Assembly: GCF_937903345.1 (NCBI RefSeq)
Contig: NZ_CALCZQ010000021.1
Location: forward strand, 1 to 64,000
Length of the DNA: 64,000 nucleotides
Source: an uncultured Emticicia sp.
GTDB taxonomy: Bacteria; Bacteroidota; Bacteroidia; Cytophagales; Spirosomataceae
Direction of reading: 5' to 3'
The notes under the pieces are model-generated. The model had not been told where the DNA came from. It ran no database searches and worked only from the letters and a program-made list of their open reading frames with translations. Both the position numbers and the translations under genes were made by a program. Shown here in pieces: positions 55,362 through 63,613 of the stretch (position 1 is the stretch's first letter; every line of letters starts with the position of its first letter).

Positions 55362-56381
55362 TTACAACGATAAAATTTCCTCCCAAATGTTTTTTAAAAC
55401 TGGGATACCGTTAATTTTATTTTTTTCTCTCGTATTTAGTACCCGCTCGCCTGGGTATGTGATTTTCTTGGAATCATCAATAGGAATTGATTGATGATAA
55501 TCTTCGATGATTCGTTCGACAGCCGACGAAATTGTCGAATTATTGCCTAATTTTGAAATATCAATAGCAATATAAACCTGCGAAAGTCTGTATTCGACTT
55601 CTTCCTTGCTGATTTGGTGTGAAGAAAGTCCACCTGAAAGCACCACTGACAGAATATCAAGTAAAAGCGAAAGCCCCGCTCCTTTCCAATATCCAACTGG
55701 CATCGAACGCCAAGATTTCAGAATTGCATTTGGGTCATCCGAGATATTTCCATCGCTATCATAGCCACCTGCAACTGCTAATTTTTCGCCTTTCATTGCA
55801 GCCAATTCCATTGCCCCAAACGAATACTGTGACATAGCCATGTCCAAGACAATTGCTTCATTTTCAAAAGGCAATGCCAGCACCAAAGGATTATTTCCCA
55901 ACTTGGCATCAGTGGCTCCCCAAGCAGGCATATTGGCTATTGTATTCGTCCAACCAATAAAAACAAAACCTGCTTTGGCGGCTTGCCAACCGTAAGTTCC
56001 GCCACGCATCCAATGGTTTGTATTTGATAAACCCACACAACCAATGCCGTGTTCTTTTGCCAACCTCATGGCCGTATCGGTTGCATGTATGGCATTTAAT
56101 GGGCCGGGACCGAGATTACCATCCCATTGCTCAATTCCACCGAATTTTGAAACTAAACTTGGCTCGGCATCTGGCTTCACAAAACCGCCTTTCAGATATT
56201 TTATAAATCTCGGAAAACGATTTACCCCATGCGTATAGATTCCATCAAGGCTATTGATTGTGAAAATTTCGGCACAAATTTTTGCTTTATTTTCACTTAA
56301 ACCATTATTCAACAATATACCCTCAAAGGTAGATTGCATGATGGATTTTGAAATAATCAGTGTATTACTCTCTACTGTCAT
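55362..56381 (-). CDS. YiaK-like 3-dehydro-L-gulonate 2-dehydrogenase (malate/lactate dehydrogenase family)
   Basis: A 339-residue NAD(P)H-dependent 2-oxoacid reductase of the MDH2/LDH2 family. The conserved His lies in DGIYTHGVNRFPRF; VGLSNTNHWMRGGTYGWQAA, GWTNTIANMPAWG and LGNNPLVLALP are family blocks, and GAGLSLLLDILSVVLSGGLS is near the end. The closest recognisable role is reduction of 2,3-diketo-L-gulonate-type sugar acids (YiaK/DlgD). No other sugar-acid genes are adjacent. Confidence 0.85.
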   Translation of the reverse strand: MTVESNTLIISKSIMQSTFEGILLNNGLSENKAKICAEIFTINSLDGIYTHGVNRFPRFIKYLKGGFVKPDAEPSLVSKFGGIEQWDGNLGPGPLNAIHATDTAMRLAKEHGIGCVGLSNTNHWMRGGTYGWQAAKAGFVFIGWTNTIANMPAWGATDAKLGNNPLVLALPFENEAIVLDMAMSQYSFGAMELAAMKGEKLAVAGGYDSDGNISDDPNAILKSWRSMPVGYWKGAGLSLLLDILSVVLSGGLSSHQISKEEVEYRLSQVYIAIDISKLGNNSTISSAVERIIEDYHQSIPIDDSKKITYPGERVLNTREKNKINGIPVLKNIWEEILSL

Positions 56382-56734
56382 CGTTTGTTTTTCAAGATTA
56401 TGTTAAAAAAATAGCATTGCAAGGTAAACAAAATTTGAATATTTTCTTCACACAAAAATCAGACGTTTTGATATATAAAAGCTTTACCCAAATTATATTT
56501 GTTTAATTTTAAAACAAATAAGTTAAACAAAAACTTATAAATAAGTAAGTTAATAAATTAACAGTTTAAATTTAACTTATGAACAACTGACTTAACTAAC
56601 TTATATTAAACTACTTATAAATTATTGTTAAAATTTTAATTCCAATATTTAATTTATCTTGTTAGTCTAGTCATCAAGTATAATATTTAAACATTTAAAT
56701 TTAAGCAGGTGTGGCGTTCCGCATCAAAAATTCA
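56382..56734. other. AT-rich region with repeated AAGTTA/TAACTT words
   Basis: It lies between divergent genes. A TATATTTG box is at 56494-56501 (plus). From about 56517 to 56630 the words ACTTAT, AAGTTA and TAACTT recur at least eight times on both strands. No gene is seen. Confidence 0.45.
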
Positions 56735-57241
56735 ATGAAAAAATTAGTATTAGTATTCGTTTCGGCAATTATCTCATTAAGTACTTTCGCACAAAAATCA
56801 GACATTGTTGACCTAGCAGTAGGTTCAAAAGACCACTCAACGCTTGTTGCAGCAGTAAAAGCAGCGGGTTTAGTGGAAACACTCAAAAGTACTGGCCCTT
56901 TTACAGTTTTTGCTCCAACCAATGCTGCTTTCGAAAAATTACCGGCAGGAACAGTTGAGACTTTGGTAAAACCAGAAAATAAAGCCACTTTGACAGCAAT
57001 CTTGACTTACCACGTTGTAGCAGGAAAATTTAGTGCTACCGACGTCGTAGCAGCAATCAAAGCGGGAAATGGAACAGCAACTTTAACAACAGTACAAGGT
57101 GGAAAATTGAAGGCCTCTTTGAAAGGTTCAAGCGTTATTTTGACTGACGAAAAAGGCGGAATTTCTACTGTAATAGTTGCTGACCTAAATGCAATTAATG
57201 GTGTAATTCACGTAATTGACACAGTTGTTTTACCAAAGTAA
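56735..57241 (+). CDS. Exported fasciclin-domain protein
   Basis: A 168-residue protein from the ATG at 56735 (MKKLVLVFVSAIISLSTFAQ, a good signal peptide); a longer frame from a GTG at 56711 is less likely. A single fasciclin (FAS1) domain: DHSTLVAAVKAAGLVETLKS, GPFTVFAPTNAAFEKLPAGT, ILTYHVVAGKF and INGVIHVIDTVVLPK (H1 and H2 motifs). Such proteins are periplasmic or surface adhesion modules. Followed by a terminator. Confidence 0.92.
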   Translation: MKKLVLVFVSAIISLSTFAQKSDIVDLAVGSKDHSTLVAAVKAAGLVETLKSTGPFTVFAPTNAAFEKLPAGTVETLVKPENKATLTAILTYHVVAGKFSATDVVAAIKAGNGTATLTTVQGGKLKASLKGSSVILTDEKGGISTVIVADLNAINGVIHVIDTVVLPK

Positions 57242-57262
57242 TTTGTTGATGAGTCGTTAAGG

Positions 57263-57304
57263 AAAAAGCCAATTGTGCGAAACTGCATGATTGGCTTTTT
57301 TAAT
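57263..57304 (+). terminator. Terminator of the fasciclin gene
   Basis: Arms AAAAAGCCAAT (57263-57273) and ATTGGCTTTTT (57290-57300), then TTAATTTTT. Confidence 0.8.
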
Positions 57305-57408
57305 TTTTCCGATGTTGATAATTGCAATTATAAATCGACGTAATTGGCATCCCTACCAAATTTGAATATAACAATATAGGGTCATTTTTAAAGTTATTTA
57401 AAACACAA

Positions 57409-57436
57409 AAAAACCTCAGATTGCTCTGAGGTTTTT
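57409..57436 (-). terminator. tRNA-type terminator, displaced copy
   Basis: Hairpin AAAAACCTCAGA-TTGC-TCTGAGGTTTTT, identical to the one at 58925-58952. It was separated from the fossil tRNA-Pro by the insertion sequence. Confidence 0.75.
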
Positions 57437-57462
57437 GTGGCTCAATCTATAAAGTTGGGGGA

Positions 57463-58293
57463 TTAGGCATAAATTTTTGATAGCCTAAAGAGAAAAAAGT
57501 TAACATTTCGTACCCCTCTAAACTGATTTCTAAAAGCCTTTATCTTAGCATTGAAGGATTCAGCAGAGGCATTTGTACTTCTATTGTCAAAGAAATTCAA
57601 AATTTTCTCATAATTATTCTCAATGGTTTTGGCAATGGTACTGAACGATTTGAACGAAGCTTTTTCTACGTCATTGTACCAAAGAGCCAACTTTTTAAAG
57701 GCAACAATTCTTTCTTTGGAATGGGTAAAAATATCAGATAGTTGTCTGCTAAGTTGATAGGCTTGTTGTAAATCAGGATATAATCGAAATAAAATTTCTG
57801 CCCTGTGTACTTGCGAAACTGACCAATCTTGCTGTTTTTTGAAGACTAAATAACGACTGCGAGCAAGCAATTGCTTCAAAGTATCCCCATTTTCCAATAC
57901 ATCAGCCACAAAAGGTTTTTTTGCTTCTTTAGCTAATTCCATTTCTTTATTTTCTTGCTCAATAGCTTGCCATCGGTGGTCAATCCTGATTTGCTGAACA
58001 GCATCACTGGCAAGTTGTTGAACATGAAAGCGGTCGGCAACCATTTTGGCTTTTGGAAAACTTTTCTTTACAATTCTTTCCATCGTAGGAGCTAAATCCA
58101 AAGTTACTTCCTTTACCTTTTTTCTAACAGATTCTGACATTTTCATCAAAATATCAATTACTTTATCACTTTCCGTACCTTTTATCATAGCTATCAAAGC
58201 TCCTTTGCGACCTTTGGCAGATTTATTGGTGAGAATTGTGTAGAGTTCGCCCTGTGATAAACTTGTTTCGTCAATTGACAAATACTCGCCCAT
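57463..58293 (-). CDS. ISAon1-family transposase, catalytic part
   Basis: A DDE transposase domain of 276 residues from the first ATG; the frame is open back to 58455 (FLDNTPISCKTLGEIYG, EQYAAHLSGFSSWKEADHA), giving about 330 codons with no good start, so it is probably translated by a +1 frameshift or re-initiation from the upstream frame. Likely catalytic acids: Asp in LSIDETSLS, Asp in KMVADRFHV and Glu in STNASAESFNAKIKAF. It cuts and joins the element's ends. Confidence 0.88.
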   Translation of the reverse strand: MGEYLSIDETSLSQGELYTILTNKSAKGRKGALIAMIKGTESDKVIDILMKMSESVRKKVKEVTLDLAPTMERIVKKSFPKAKMVADRFHVQQLASDAVQQIRIDHRWQAIEQENKEMELAKEAKKPFVADVLENGDTLKQLLARSRYLVFKKQQDWSVSQVHRAEILFRLYPDLQQAYQLSRQLSDIFTHSKERIVAFKKLALWYNDVEKASFKSFSTIAKTIENNYEKILNFFDNRSTNASAESFNAKIKAFRNQFRGVRNVNFFLFRLSKIYA

Positions 58294-58438
58294 ATTCTCT
58301 GGAAATAATAGCCAATCTTCTGCATGGTCTGCTTCTTTCCAACTACTAAAACCACTCAGATGTGCGGCATACTGTTCTTGCAGTTTTTTACCATCTAATC
58401 CATAGATTTCTCCTAATGTTTTACAACTAATAGGGGTA

Positions 58439-58801
58439 TTATCTAAGAATTCCTTTTAAAAAAGCGGCGAACTCCTTCGTCATACGTGTGCCATTTGCCA
58501 CTAATTCCCAGTTTCGATAAACTATTTTGCCTGTATTTTCATTCAACCATTTCCTGCGTTTAATTTTTAAATAACACGCTTTGCCTCGAAGTGGAAAATC
58601 TCGAACTGTTTCTTCATCAAAGAACCCCTTAGATTGTAGTTTTTGACCCGTGTATTCTTTGGGGTGGATATTCTTTTCAGATAAATAAAAAGTGTAAGAA
58701 TCACTCGTTTTCTGGGCATCGGTGAGTTCAAAATATTCCAGTAATTCTTCGGGTAGTATGAATTGTAGTAGGTTCGTTTCCAAGTCATTATTTTTGTGCA
58801 A
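58439..58801 (-). CDS. ISAon1-family transposase N-terminal protein
   Basis: A 120-residue protein preceding the catalytic frame in the same insertion sequence (LLQFILPEELLEYFELTDAQ, YLKIKRRKWLNENTGKIV, RMTKEFAAFLKGILR). It matches the N-terminal region protein of this family, likely the DNA-end-binding part. It ends at 58439, overlapping the catalytic frame, which lies in the +1 frame. Confidence 0.85.
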   Translation of the reverse strand: MHKNNDLETNLLQFILPEELLEYFELTDAQKTSDSYTFYLSEKNIHPKEYTGQKLQSKGFFDEETVRDFPLRGKACYLKIKRRKWLNENTGKIVYRNWELVANGTRMTKEFAAFLKGILR

Positions 58802-58853
58802 AATAAATGATTTTTTAACTTTCCCCCAACTTTACAGATTGACCCGTTTTTGT

Positions 58854-58902
58854 CGGGGTGAACTCGGCGTCCCCGCCAGATTCAAACTGACAATCTCTGC
58901 TC
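58854..58902 (-). pseudogene. Fossil 3' half of tRNA-Pro
   Basis: It matches the 3' half of the intact tRNA-Pro at 58954-59027 (acceptor CACCCCG, T-arm GTCAGTTTGAATCTGGC, variable-loop side) with a 14-base insertion at 58861-58874 and several substitutions. The 5' half is gone. It is followed by the same terminator hairpin, now beyond the insertion sequence. Confidence 0.75.
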
Positions 58903-58924
58903 AATTAAAAATTCTTTAAAACAA

Positions 58925-58952
58925 AAAAACCTCAGATTGCTCTGAGGTTTTT
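58925..58952 (-). terminator. Terminator after tRNA-Pro
   Basis: Hairpin with 12-bp perfect arms and a TTGC-type loop, 2 bases beyond the tRNA 3' end. Confidence 0.85.
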
Positions 58953-58953
58953 G

Positions 58954-59027
58954 TCGGGGTGGCCAGATTCGAACTGACGACCTTCTGCTCCCAAAGCAGA
59001 CGCGATACCGGGCTACGCTACACCCCG
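58954..59027 (-). tRNA. tRNA-Pro (anticodon TGG)
   Basis: A 74-nt cloverleaf: acceptor CGGGGTG pairs with CACCCCG, discriminator A, D-arm AGCGTAGCCCGGTA, anticodon loop CTTTGGGAG with TGG, and T-arm GTCAGTTCGAATCTGGC. CCA is not encoded. Same strand as, and downstream of, tRNA-Ser. Confidence 0.95.
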
Positions 59028-59109
59028 AGGTGCTAATTGGGAGTGCAAAAGTACAAATTCTTTTTGGTAATTCAAACTTTGCACCGAAAACTTTTAAAAG
59101 TTTTTTTTG

Positions 59110-59197
59110 CGGAGAGAGAGGGATTCGAACCCTCGGTACCCTTATGAGGTACGGCAGTTTAGCAAACGGCTACTTTCGGCCTCTCAGTCATCTCTCC
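59110..59197 (-). tRNA. tRNA-Ser (anticodon GCT)
   Basis: An 88-nt class II tRNA: acceptor GGAGAGA with TCTCTCC, discriminator G, anticodon loop TTTGCTAAA with GCT, a long variable arm (TACCTCATAAGGGTA) and T-arm GAGGGTTCGAATCCCTC. First in a Ser-Pro tandem. Confidence 0.95.
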
Positions 59198-59377
59198 TTT
59201 ACCCCTTTGGGAGTGCAAATATAAAACACTGTTTTTAATTTTTTATAAATCTGATGCCAAAATTTCTAAAAAAAATTTATTTTTCCGCTAAACTATTGTC
59301 TTTCAAGCATTTAGATTAAGGTCTATATTTGGCTTCAAAAAAATAATTGTGTTTTTTAAAACGTTTTTCACCATAAA
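59198..59377. other. Noncoding region upstream of the tRNAs
   Basis: AT-rich; must hold the tRNA promoter. Nothing else recognised. Confidence 0.4.
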
Positions 59378-59560
59378 CTAAGGTAAATTATTGTTTTGAG
59401 TATATTGAAGTAACATTATCGTTTTTACATCTTTTATTTCGCCTGATCTTATCATCTCAATTGCTATCCTGAAATCAATTTCCAGTACATCAACATTTTC
59501 TTGTTCGTCTGCCGCTCCATCTTCTACGTTTACTTTCAAGACTTTATGTGATTTTTAACC
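59378..59560 (-). pseudogene. Remnant of a NUDIX hydrolase
   Basis: On the minus strand a stretch ending at a TAG (59378-59380) reads KVLKVNVEDGAADEQENVDV then LEIDFRIAIEMIRSGEIKDV and KTIMLLQY, which is the C-terminal part of ADP-ribose pyrophosphatase-type NUDIX proteins. Upstream the frame is lost at about 59550 (RVVKNH in another frame), and no NUDIX box remains. Confidence 0.55.
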
Positions 59561-59942
59561 ACTCGCTCGAATTCTTAAATTTTCTTAAAATTTTTTCTAG
59601 CAATTAAAATATTGATACTTTCGTATCGTTTTTAACTAAATTCTTAGTTCACTTTCCTTTACACCATATCCATCAAACACAATTATGAAAAAGCCTTTAC
59701 CCTCTTCCCATTCCATTTTTCACTTGTTTTTTCTTCATTCTATTGTTTTTCCACGCCTTATTGATTTATAAAAAATATCTCGTCACAAATCCTCATCGTT
59801 TAAGCACATTTCTATTTTCTAAATTGGCGTTTACAATAGTTGTATAAAAAATTCACGAATCTCTTAGTTAATTTTTTAGCCAACCAAGTAAGTACTACTC
59901 ATTAATAAACAGTTTCCACTATCAAAATCAAAAACACTTTTT
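59561..59942. other. Noncoding region before the outer-membrane receptor gene
   Basis: AT-rich. A 28-codon frame at 59685 begins with a signal-like start (MKKPLPSSHSIFHLFFLHS) but has no support. The promoter of the gene at 59943 should lie near the right end. Confidence 0.4.
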
Positions 59943-62798
59943 ATGAAAAAAGCTATTATTAACACTCAGGCAATACTTTGCCTTTTACTACTTGCTTGCG
60001 AGGCTGTACTTGCACAAACTCCAGCTCGAATCAACATCAAAGGTACGGCCATTGATTCGAGCAATGCCGAAATGCCCTTCGCAACTGTTATGCTATTGAC
60101 TCCAAAGGACTCTACGCTCGTTAATTTTGGTAGAACGGACGAAAAAGGGGATTTTGAGTTCAAAAACGTAAAAAACCTTAATTATTTATTAAAAATTTCG
60201 TCGGTAGGATATTTGCCTTTTCAGGAAGAGATAAAACCAAGCGATAAAGCTATCAATGATTTGGGGAATCTGAAACTCAAACCGATTGCCAAAGAATTGA
60301 TGGAAGTTGTCATCAGAACCGCACGTGCTCCGCTGAGTATCAAAGGCGATACGATTGAATATAATGCCGCCTCTTTTAAAGTACCACCAGGCTCTACTGT
60401 GGAAGATTTACTTCGAAAACTTCCAGGTGTTCAGATTGACCAAGAGGGAAATATCAAGGCTCAAGGGCAAGACGTAAAGAAAGTAACCATTGATGGGAAA
60501 CAGTTTTTTGGAAGTGACCCTAAATTAGCAACAAAAAATCTTCCTGCTGAAGCAATTACTAAGATTCAGGTTTTTAATGACAAAACTGAGCAGTCGAAAG
60601 TAACAGGTATTGATGATGGAAAAAAAGAAAAAACCATGAATCTGGAGCTAAAGGAAAGTTTCAAAAAAGGTGGTTTTGGTAAAGCAACGGTTGGTGCTGG
60701 AACCGACCAAAGAGCAGAGTTTAAAGGTAACTACAATAAATTTGACACTAAACAGCAATTTGCTTTTATTGGTAATATGAATAATACAAATCAAGGTGGA
60801 ATTTCGTGGGATGATTATCAAGATTTTAAGGGCAGCAGTGCCTTTAACTGGGGCGATGATGCTGACTTTGGTTTCAGTAGCGGACGAAGATTTATCTATT
60901 TTGGTGACGAAGACGAAGGCGTGAGTATTTCGCCGGGTGGTGGTGGCAATCGTAATCGTGGTTTTTCGTCTAATGGTTCGGCTGGCCTTAACTATAACTA
61001 CGACACTAAAAAAACTAAGTTTACCTCAAGCTACTATTATAACCAAGTTCGTAGTATAATGGAATCATATGCGTTTCGTAGAACTTTCTTACAAAACAAT
61101 GAATCCTTTGACACGAAAGATACAAGCAATAGAACGAGTTTTAATGGAAATCATCGAGTAAATCTAAGATTCCAGAAGGAAATCGACTCGCTCAATACCT
61201 TGATTGTTATCAGCAATAGCCGCTTTACGGATGCAAACGATACTTATGGAAGTAAGCAATTTTTTTATAAAAATAATCTATTCAGAAATGGTACTGAAAT
61301 TGATAATAGTGGTGGCAAAAACTCTTTCGGAACGGTAAACTCGGCTATTTATCGCCATAAATTCAAGAAAAAAGGCAGAAGTTTTGCTATAAGTGCTGGC
61401 TATAATATGAATCAAGGTGATGCCAACGCTCGACAAGTTGCATTGAATAATTTCTTGAATGCAACAAGCGTCAATGACGCCATAAAGAATATTCGTCAGC
61501 TCAATACTACCAATAGCACAACAAATTTGTATAAAGGAAGCTTATTATTTGTTGAGCCATTAAATAAGAAATTTTTCTTAGAAACATTCTATAATACAAG
61601 TTTGCAGAATAGTAAGGTAAACCGTGATGTGGACAGTATTTATATTAAAAATGAAAAAGAGGCTTATAGCATCGTGAACGAATTGAGTAGAAATTATTTG
61701 AATGAAATCACCTACAATCGTGTTGGAACAAGCTTGCGATATTCATCAAAAGGCTTGAATCTTTCAGGAGGATTGGCTTGGCAACACTATAACCTAAAGG
61801 GTGAATTTATCAATAATAAACTCACGCAAAAAAAAGGAATAGTAAGTAGGAATTTTTCGGCATTTGCCCCAAATGTTTCACTTAATTATGATTTGAAAAA
61901 CAATCGCTATTTGTATGCAGGATATAATGCAGGTGTCCAAGAACCCAACATTCGAGACTTACAACCAATTGTAGATAATAGTAATCCACGTTATATTTCG
62001 GAGGGAAATCCAGACCTTTTGCCGCAAGTAACCAAAACTGTTAATGGTGGTTTCAATAAGTTTGACCCTGCAACATTTATTAATTTATATATCAATTTCA
62101 ACTTTGATTCGTACACCAATCAAGTTGTTTATAATCAAACAGTTGATGATAATTTTATTACTCGCACAAAGCCTGTTAATATCTCAGGAGGTTGGTCGGC
62201 TGGGCCTTATTTGGGTTTTGGTTTTCCTTTGAAAAAAACAAAGGCAACAATGAATGTCAATAGTAGTGTTTTTTATAGCAAAAACTTATCGTATATCAAC
62301 GGTATTTTGAATAATACCAATAACGATAATTATAATATCGGAGTCAGACTCGACCTCACTCCGCTTGATTGGTTTACGTTTTATGCAAATGCTAATTTTG
62401 GCATCAGTAATACAAAATATTCGATTAATTCTGAGCAAAATCAGCAGGTGTTCAATCATAACTTTGGTGGCGACATGAACATTAAATTTCCGAAAGGAAT
62501 TTATTTCAATACTAAATTTAATTATCGAGTTTATAAAAACGAGCGTTTTGGTTTCGACCAAAAGATTCCATTGATGAATATGTCAGTCTATACAGTGGTA
62601 GGCAAAGCCCAAAAAGCAGAGATTCGTTTTACGGCTTATGATATTTTTAAGCGTAACCTTGGCATCACGCAATCGGCCAATCAAAACTTTGTTTCACAAG
62701 AGCGTGTTCAGACGCTTTCAAGATATTTTATGTTGAGCTTTACGTATAATATGAGAGGTGTAAAAGCCCAAATTCGTAAACGTAATTCGTGGGATTGA
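59943..62798 (+). CDS. TonB-receptor-like outer-membrane beta-barrel protein
   Basis: A 951-residue protein with a signal peptide (AILCLLLLACEAVLAQ). An N-terminal carboxypeptidase-D-regulatory-like domain (INIKGTAIDSSNAEMPFATV) is followed by a plug-like domain (DTIEYNAASFKVPPGSTVED, LLRKLPGVQIDQEGNIKAQG, VTIDGKQFFGSDPKLA) and a long beta barrel of the OMP_b-brl_3 type ending at YNMRGVKAQIRKRNSWD. No SusD partner is adjacent. Such barrels typically pair with GLPGLI proteins, as here, and may import peptides or another unknown nutrient. Confidence 0.9.
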   Translation: MKKAIINTQAILCLLLLACEAVLAQTPARINIKGTAIDSSNAEMPFATVMLLTPKDSTLVNFGRTDEKGDFEFKNVKNLNYLLKISSVGYLPFQEEIKPSDKAINDLGNLKLKPIAKELMEVVIRTARAPLSIKGDTIEYNAASFKVPPGSTVEDLLRKLPGVQIDQEGNIKAQGQDVKKVTIDGKQFFGSDPKLATKNLPAEAITKIQVFNDKTEQSKVTGIDDGKKEKTMNLELKESFKKGGFGKATVGAGTDQRAEFKGNYNKFDTKQQFAFIGNMNNTNQGGISWDDYQDFKGSSAFNWGDDADFGFSSGRRFIYFGDEDEGVSISPGGGGNRNRGFSSNGSAGLNYNYDTKKTKFTSSYYYNQVRSIMESYAFRRTFLQNNESFDTKDTSNRTSFNGNHRVNLRFQKEIDSLNTLIVISNSRFTDANDTYGSKQFFYKNNLFRNGTEIDNSGGKNSFGTVNSAIYRHKFKKKGRSFAISAGYNMNQGDANARQVALNNFLNATSVNDAIKNIRQLNTTNSTTNLYKGSLLFVEPLNKKFFLETFYNTSLQNSKVNRDVDSIYIKNEKEAYSIVNELSRNYLNEITYNRVGTSLRYSSKGLNLSGGLAWQHYNLKGEFINNKLTQKKGIVSRNFSAFAPNVSLNYDLKNNRYLYAGYNAGVQEPNIRDLQPIVDNSNPRYISEGNPDLLPQVTKTVNGGFNKFDPATFINLYINFNFDSYTNQVVYNQTVDDNFITRTKPVNISGGWSAGPYLGFGFPLKKTKATMNVNSSVFYSKNLSYINGILNNTNNDNYNIGVRLDLTPLDWFTFYANANFGISNTKYSINSEQNQQVFNHNFGGDMNIKFPKGIYFNTKFNYRVYKNERFGFDQKIPLMNMSVYTVVGKAQKAEIRFTAYDIFKRNLGITQSANQNFVSQERVQTLSRYFMLSFTYNMRGVKAQIRKRNSWD

Positions 62799-62860
62799 TT
62801 CAATTATCATAATTAGCATATTATTACTAAAGGGCAATTTGCCACCAAAATTCAAGACAG

Positions 62861-63613
62861 ATGAAAAAATACAGTATTCTATATGCAAGCATTTTGTTGT
62901 TTGTGTCTTCGCTTACGTTTGCTCAAAAAGATGAGGGCATCATCAATTTCGAGCGAGTGGTGCATTACCCTAAAATCATTGCCCGCTTGCCTTATTTGAG
63001 TCAAGAAGAAAAAGACCGTGTAAAACTCACATGGGGTAGCGATGACGAATGGAAAGGAAAAATGAAACTCGTTTTTAGTCCAACCAAAAGCTTATATACT
63101 TACCTCAACGACCAAGGCGAAAGCGAAGATGGCACTTGGGCTTGGCGAAACGATGAATTGATTATTACCAGAGATTTTGAGAAAGAAAAGAAAACTGAAG
63201 TAATAGAAATGCTCGGCAAAACCTACATTGTGGACGATTCGCTACACACTCCAAAATGGAAAGTGATGAATCAGATTAAGGACGTGGCTGGCTATATTTG
63301 TATGAAAGCAGTTTCAGAAGATTCGATAAAAAAACAGAAAATTACGGCATGGTTTGCGGGGGATATTCCTGTGCCAGCTGGCCCTGAGCGTTATTTTGGC
63401 CTTCCCGGTATCATTTTAGAGTTAGATATTAATGAAGGAGATGTAGTGATTACGGCAACAAAAGTTGAGTTCAAAAAATTGGATAAAGAATTGATTATGC
63501 CAAAAACGAAAGGTAAAAAAATTAATGATGCCGATTACGATTCCTTGCTTCGTAATCACCTAAAAGATAGCATTAAATCGCAACGAAATCCTTATTGGGC
63601 AATTAGATATTGA
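62861..63613 (+). CDS. GLPGLI-family exported protein
   Basis: A 250-residue protein with a signal peptide (ILYASILLFVSSLTFAQ). The family motif appears as YFGLPGIILELDINEGD near residue 180, preceded by VAGYICMKAV and ITAWFAGDIPVPAGPERY. GLPGLI proteins occur beside TonB-receptor-like barrels across Bacteroidota; their biochemical role is not known. It is 62 bases after the barrel gene, so the two are probably co-transcribed. Confidence 0.92.
   Translation: MKKYSILYASILLFVSSLTFAQKDEGIINFERVVHYPKIIARLPYLSQEEKDRVKLTWGSDDEWKGKMKLVFSPTKSLYTYLNDQGESEDGTWAWRNDELIITRDFEKEKKTEVIEMLGKTYIVDDSLHTPKWKVMNQIKDVAGYICMKAVSEDSIKKQKITAWFAGDIPVPAGPERYFGLPGIILELDINEGDVVITATKVEFKKLDKELIMPKTKGKKINDADYDSLLRNHLKDSIKSQRNPYWAIRY

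Larger units (their letters stand above)
57439..58845 (-). mobile_element. ISAon1/ISL3-type insertion sequence, complete
   Basis: A 1407-bp element. Terminal inverted repeats match for about 23 bases with few mismatches: left GGCTCAATCTATAAAGTTGG, right (inverted) GGGTCAATCTGTAAAGTTGG. An 8-bp target duplication, GTTTTTGT, lies at 57431-57438 and 58846-58853. Two overlapping frames encode the transposase. Intact ends and target duplication indicate a fairly recent insertion. Confidence 0.92.

Noticed and set aside
58430..58460. Classical -1 slippery frameshift in the insertion sequence
   Set aside because: The -1 frame meets a TAG within four codons; the catalytic frame is +1.
59685..59771. 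28-codon peptide beginning MKKPLPSSHS
   Set aside because: Short, no homology recognised, inside a decayed intergenic region; probably chance.
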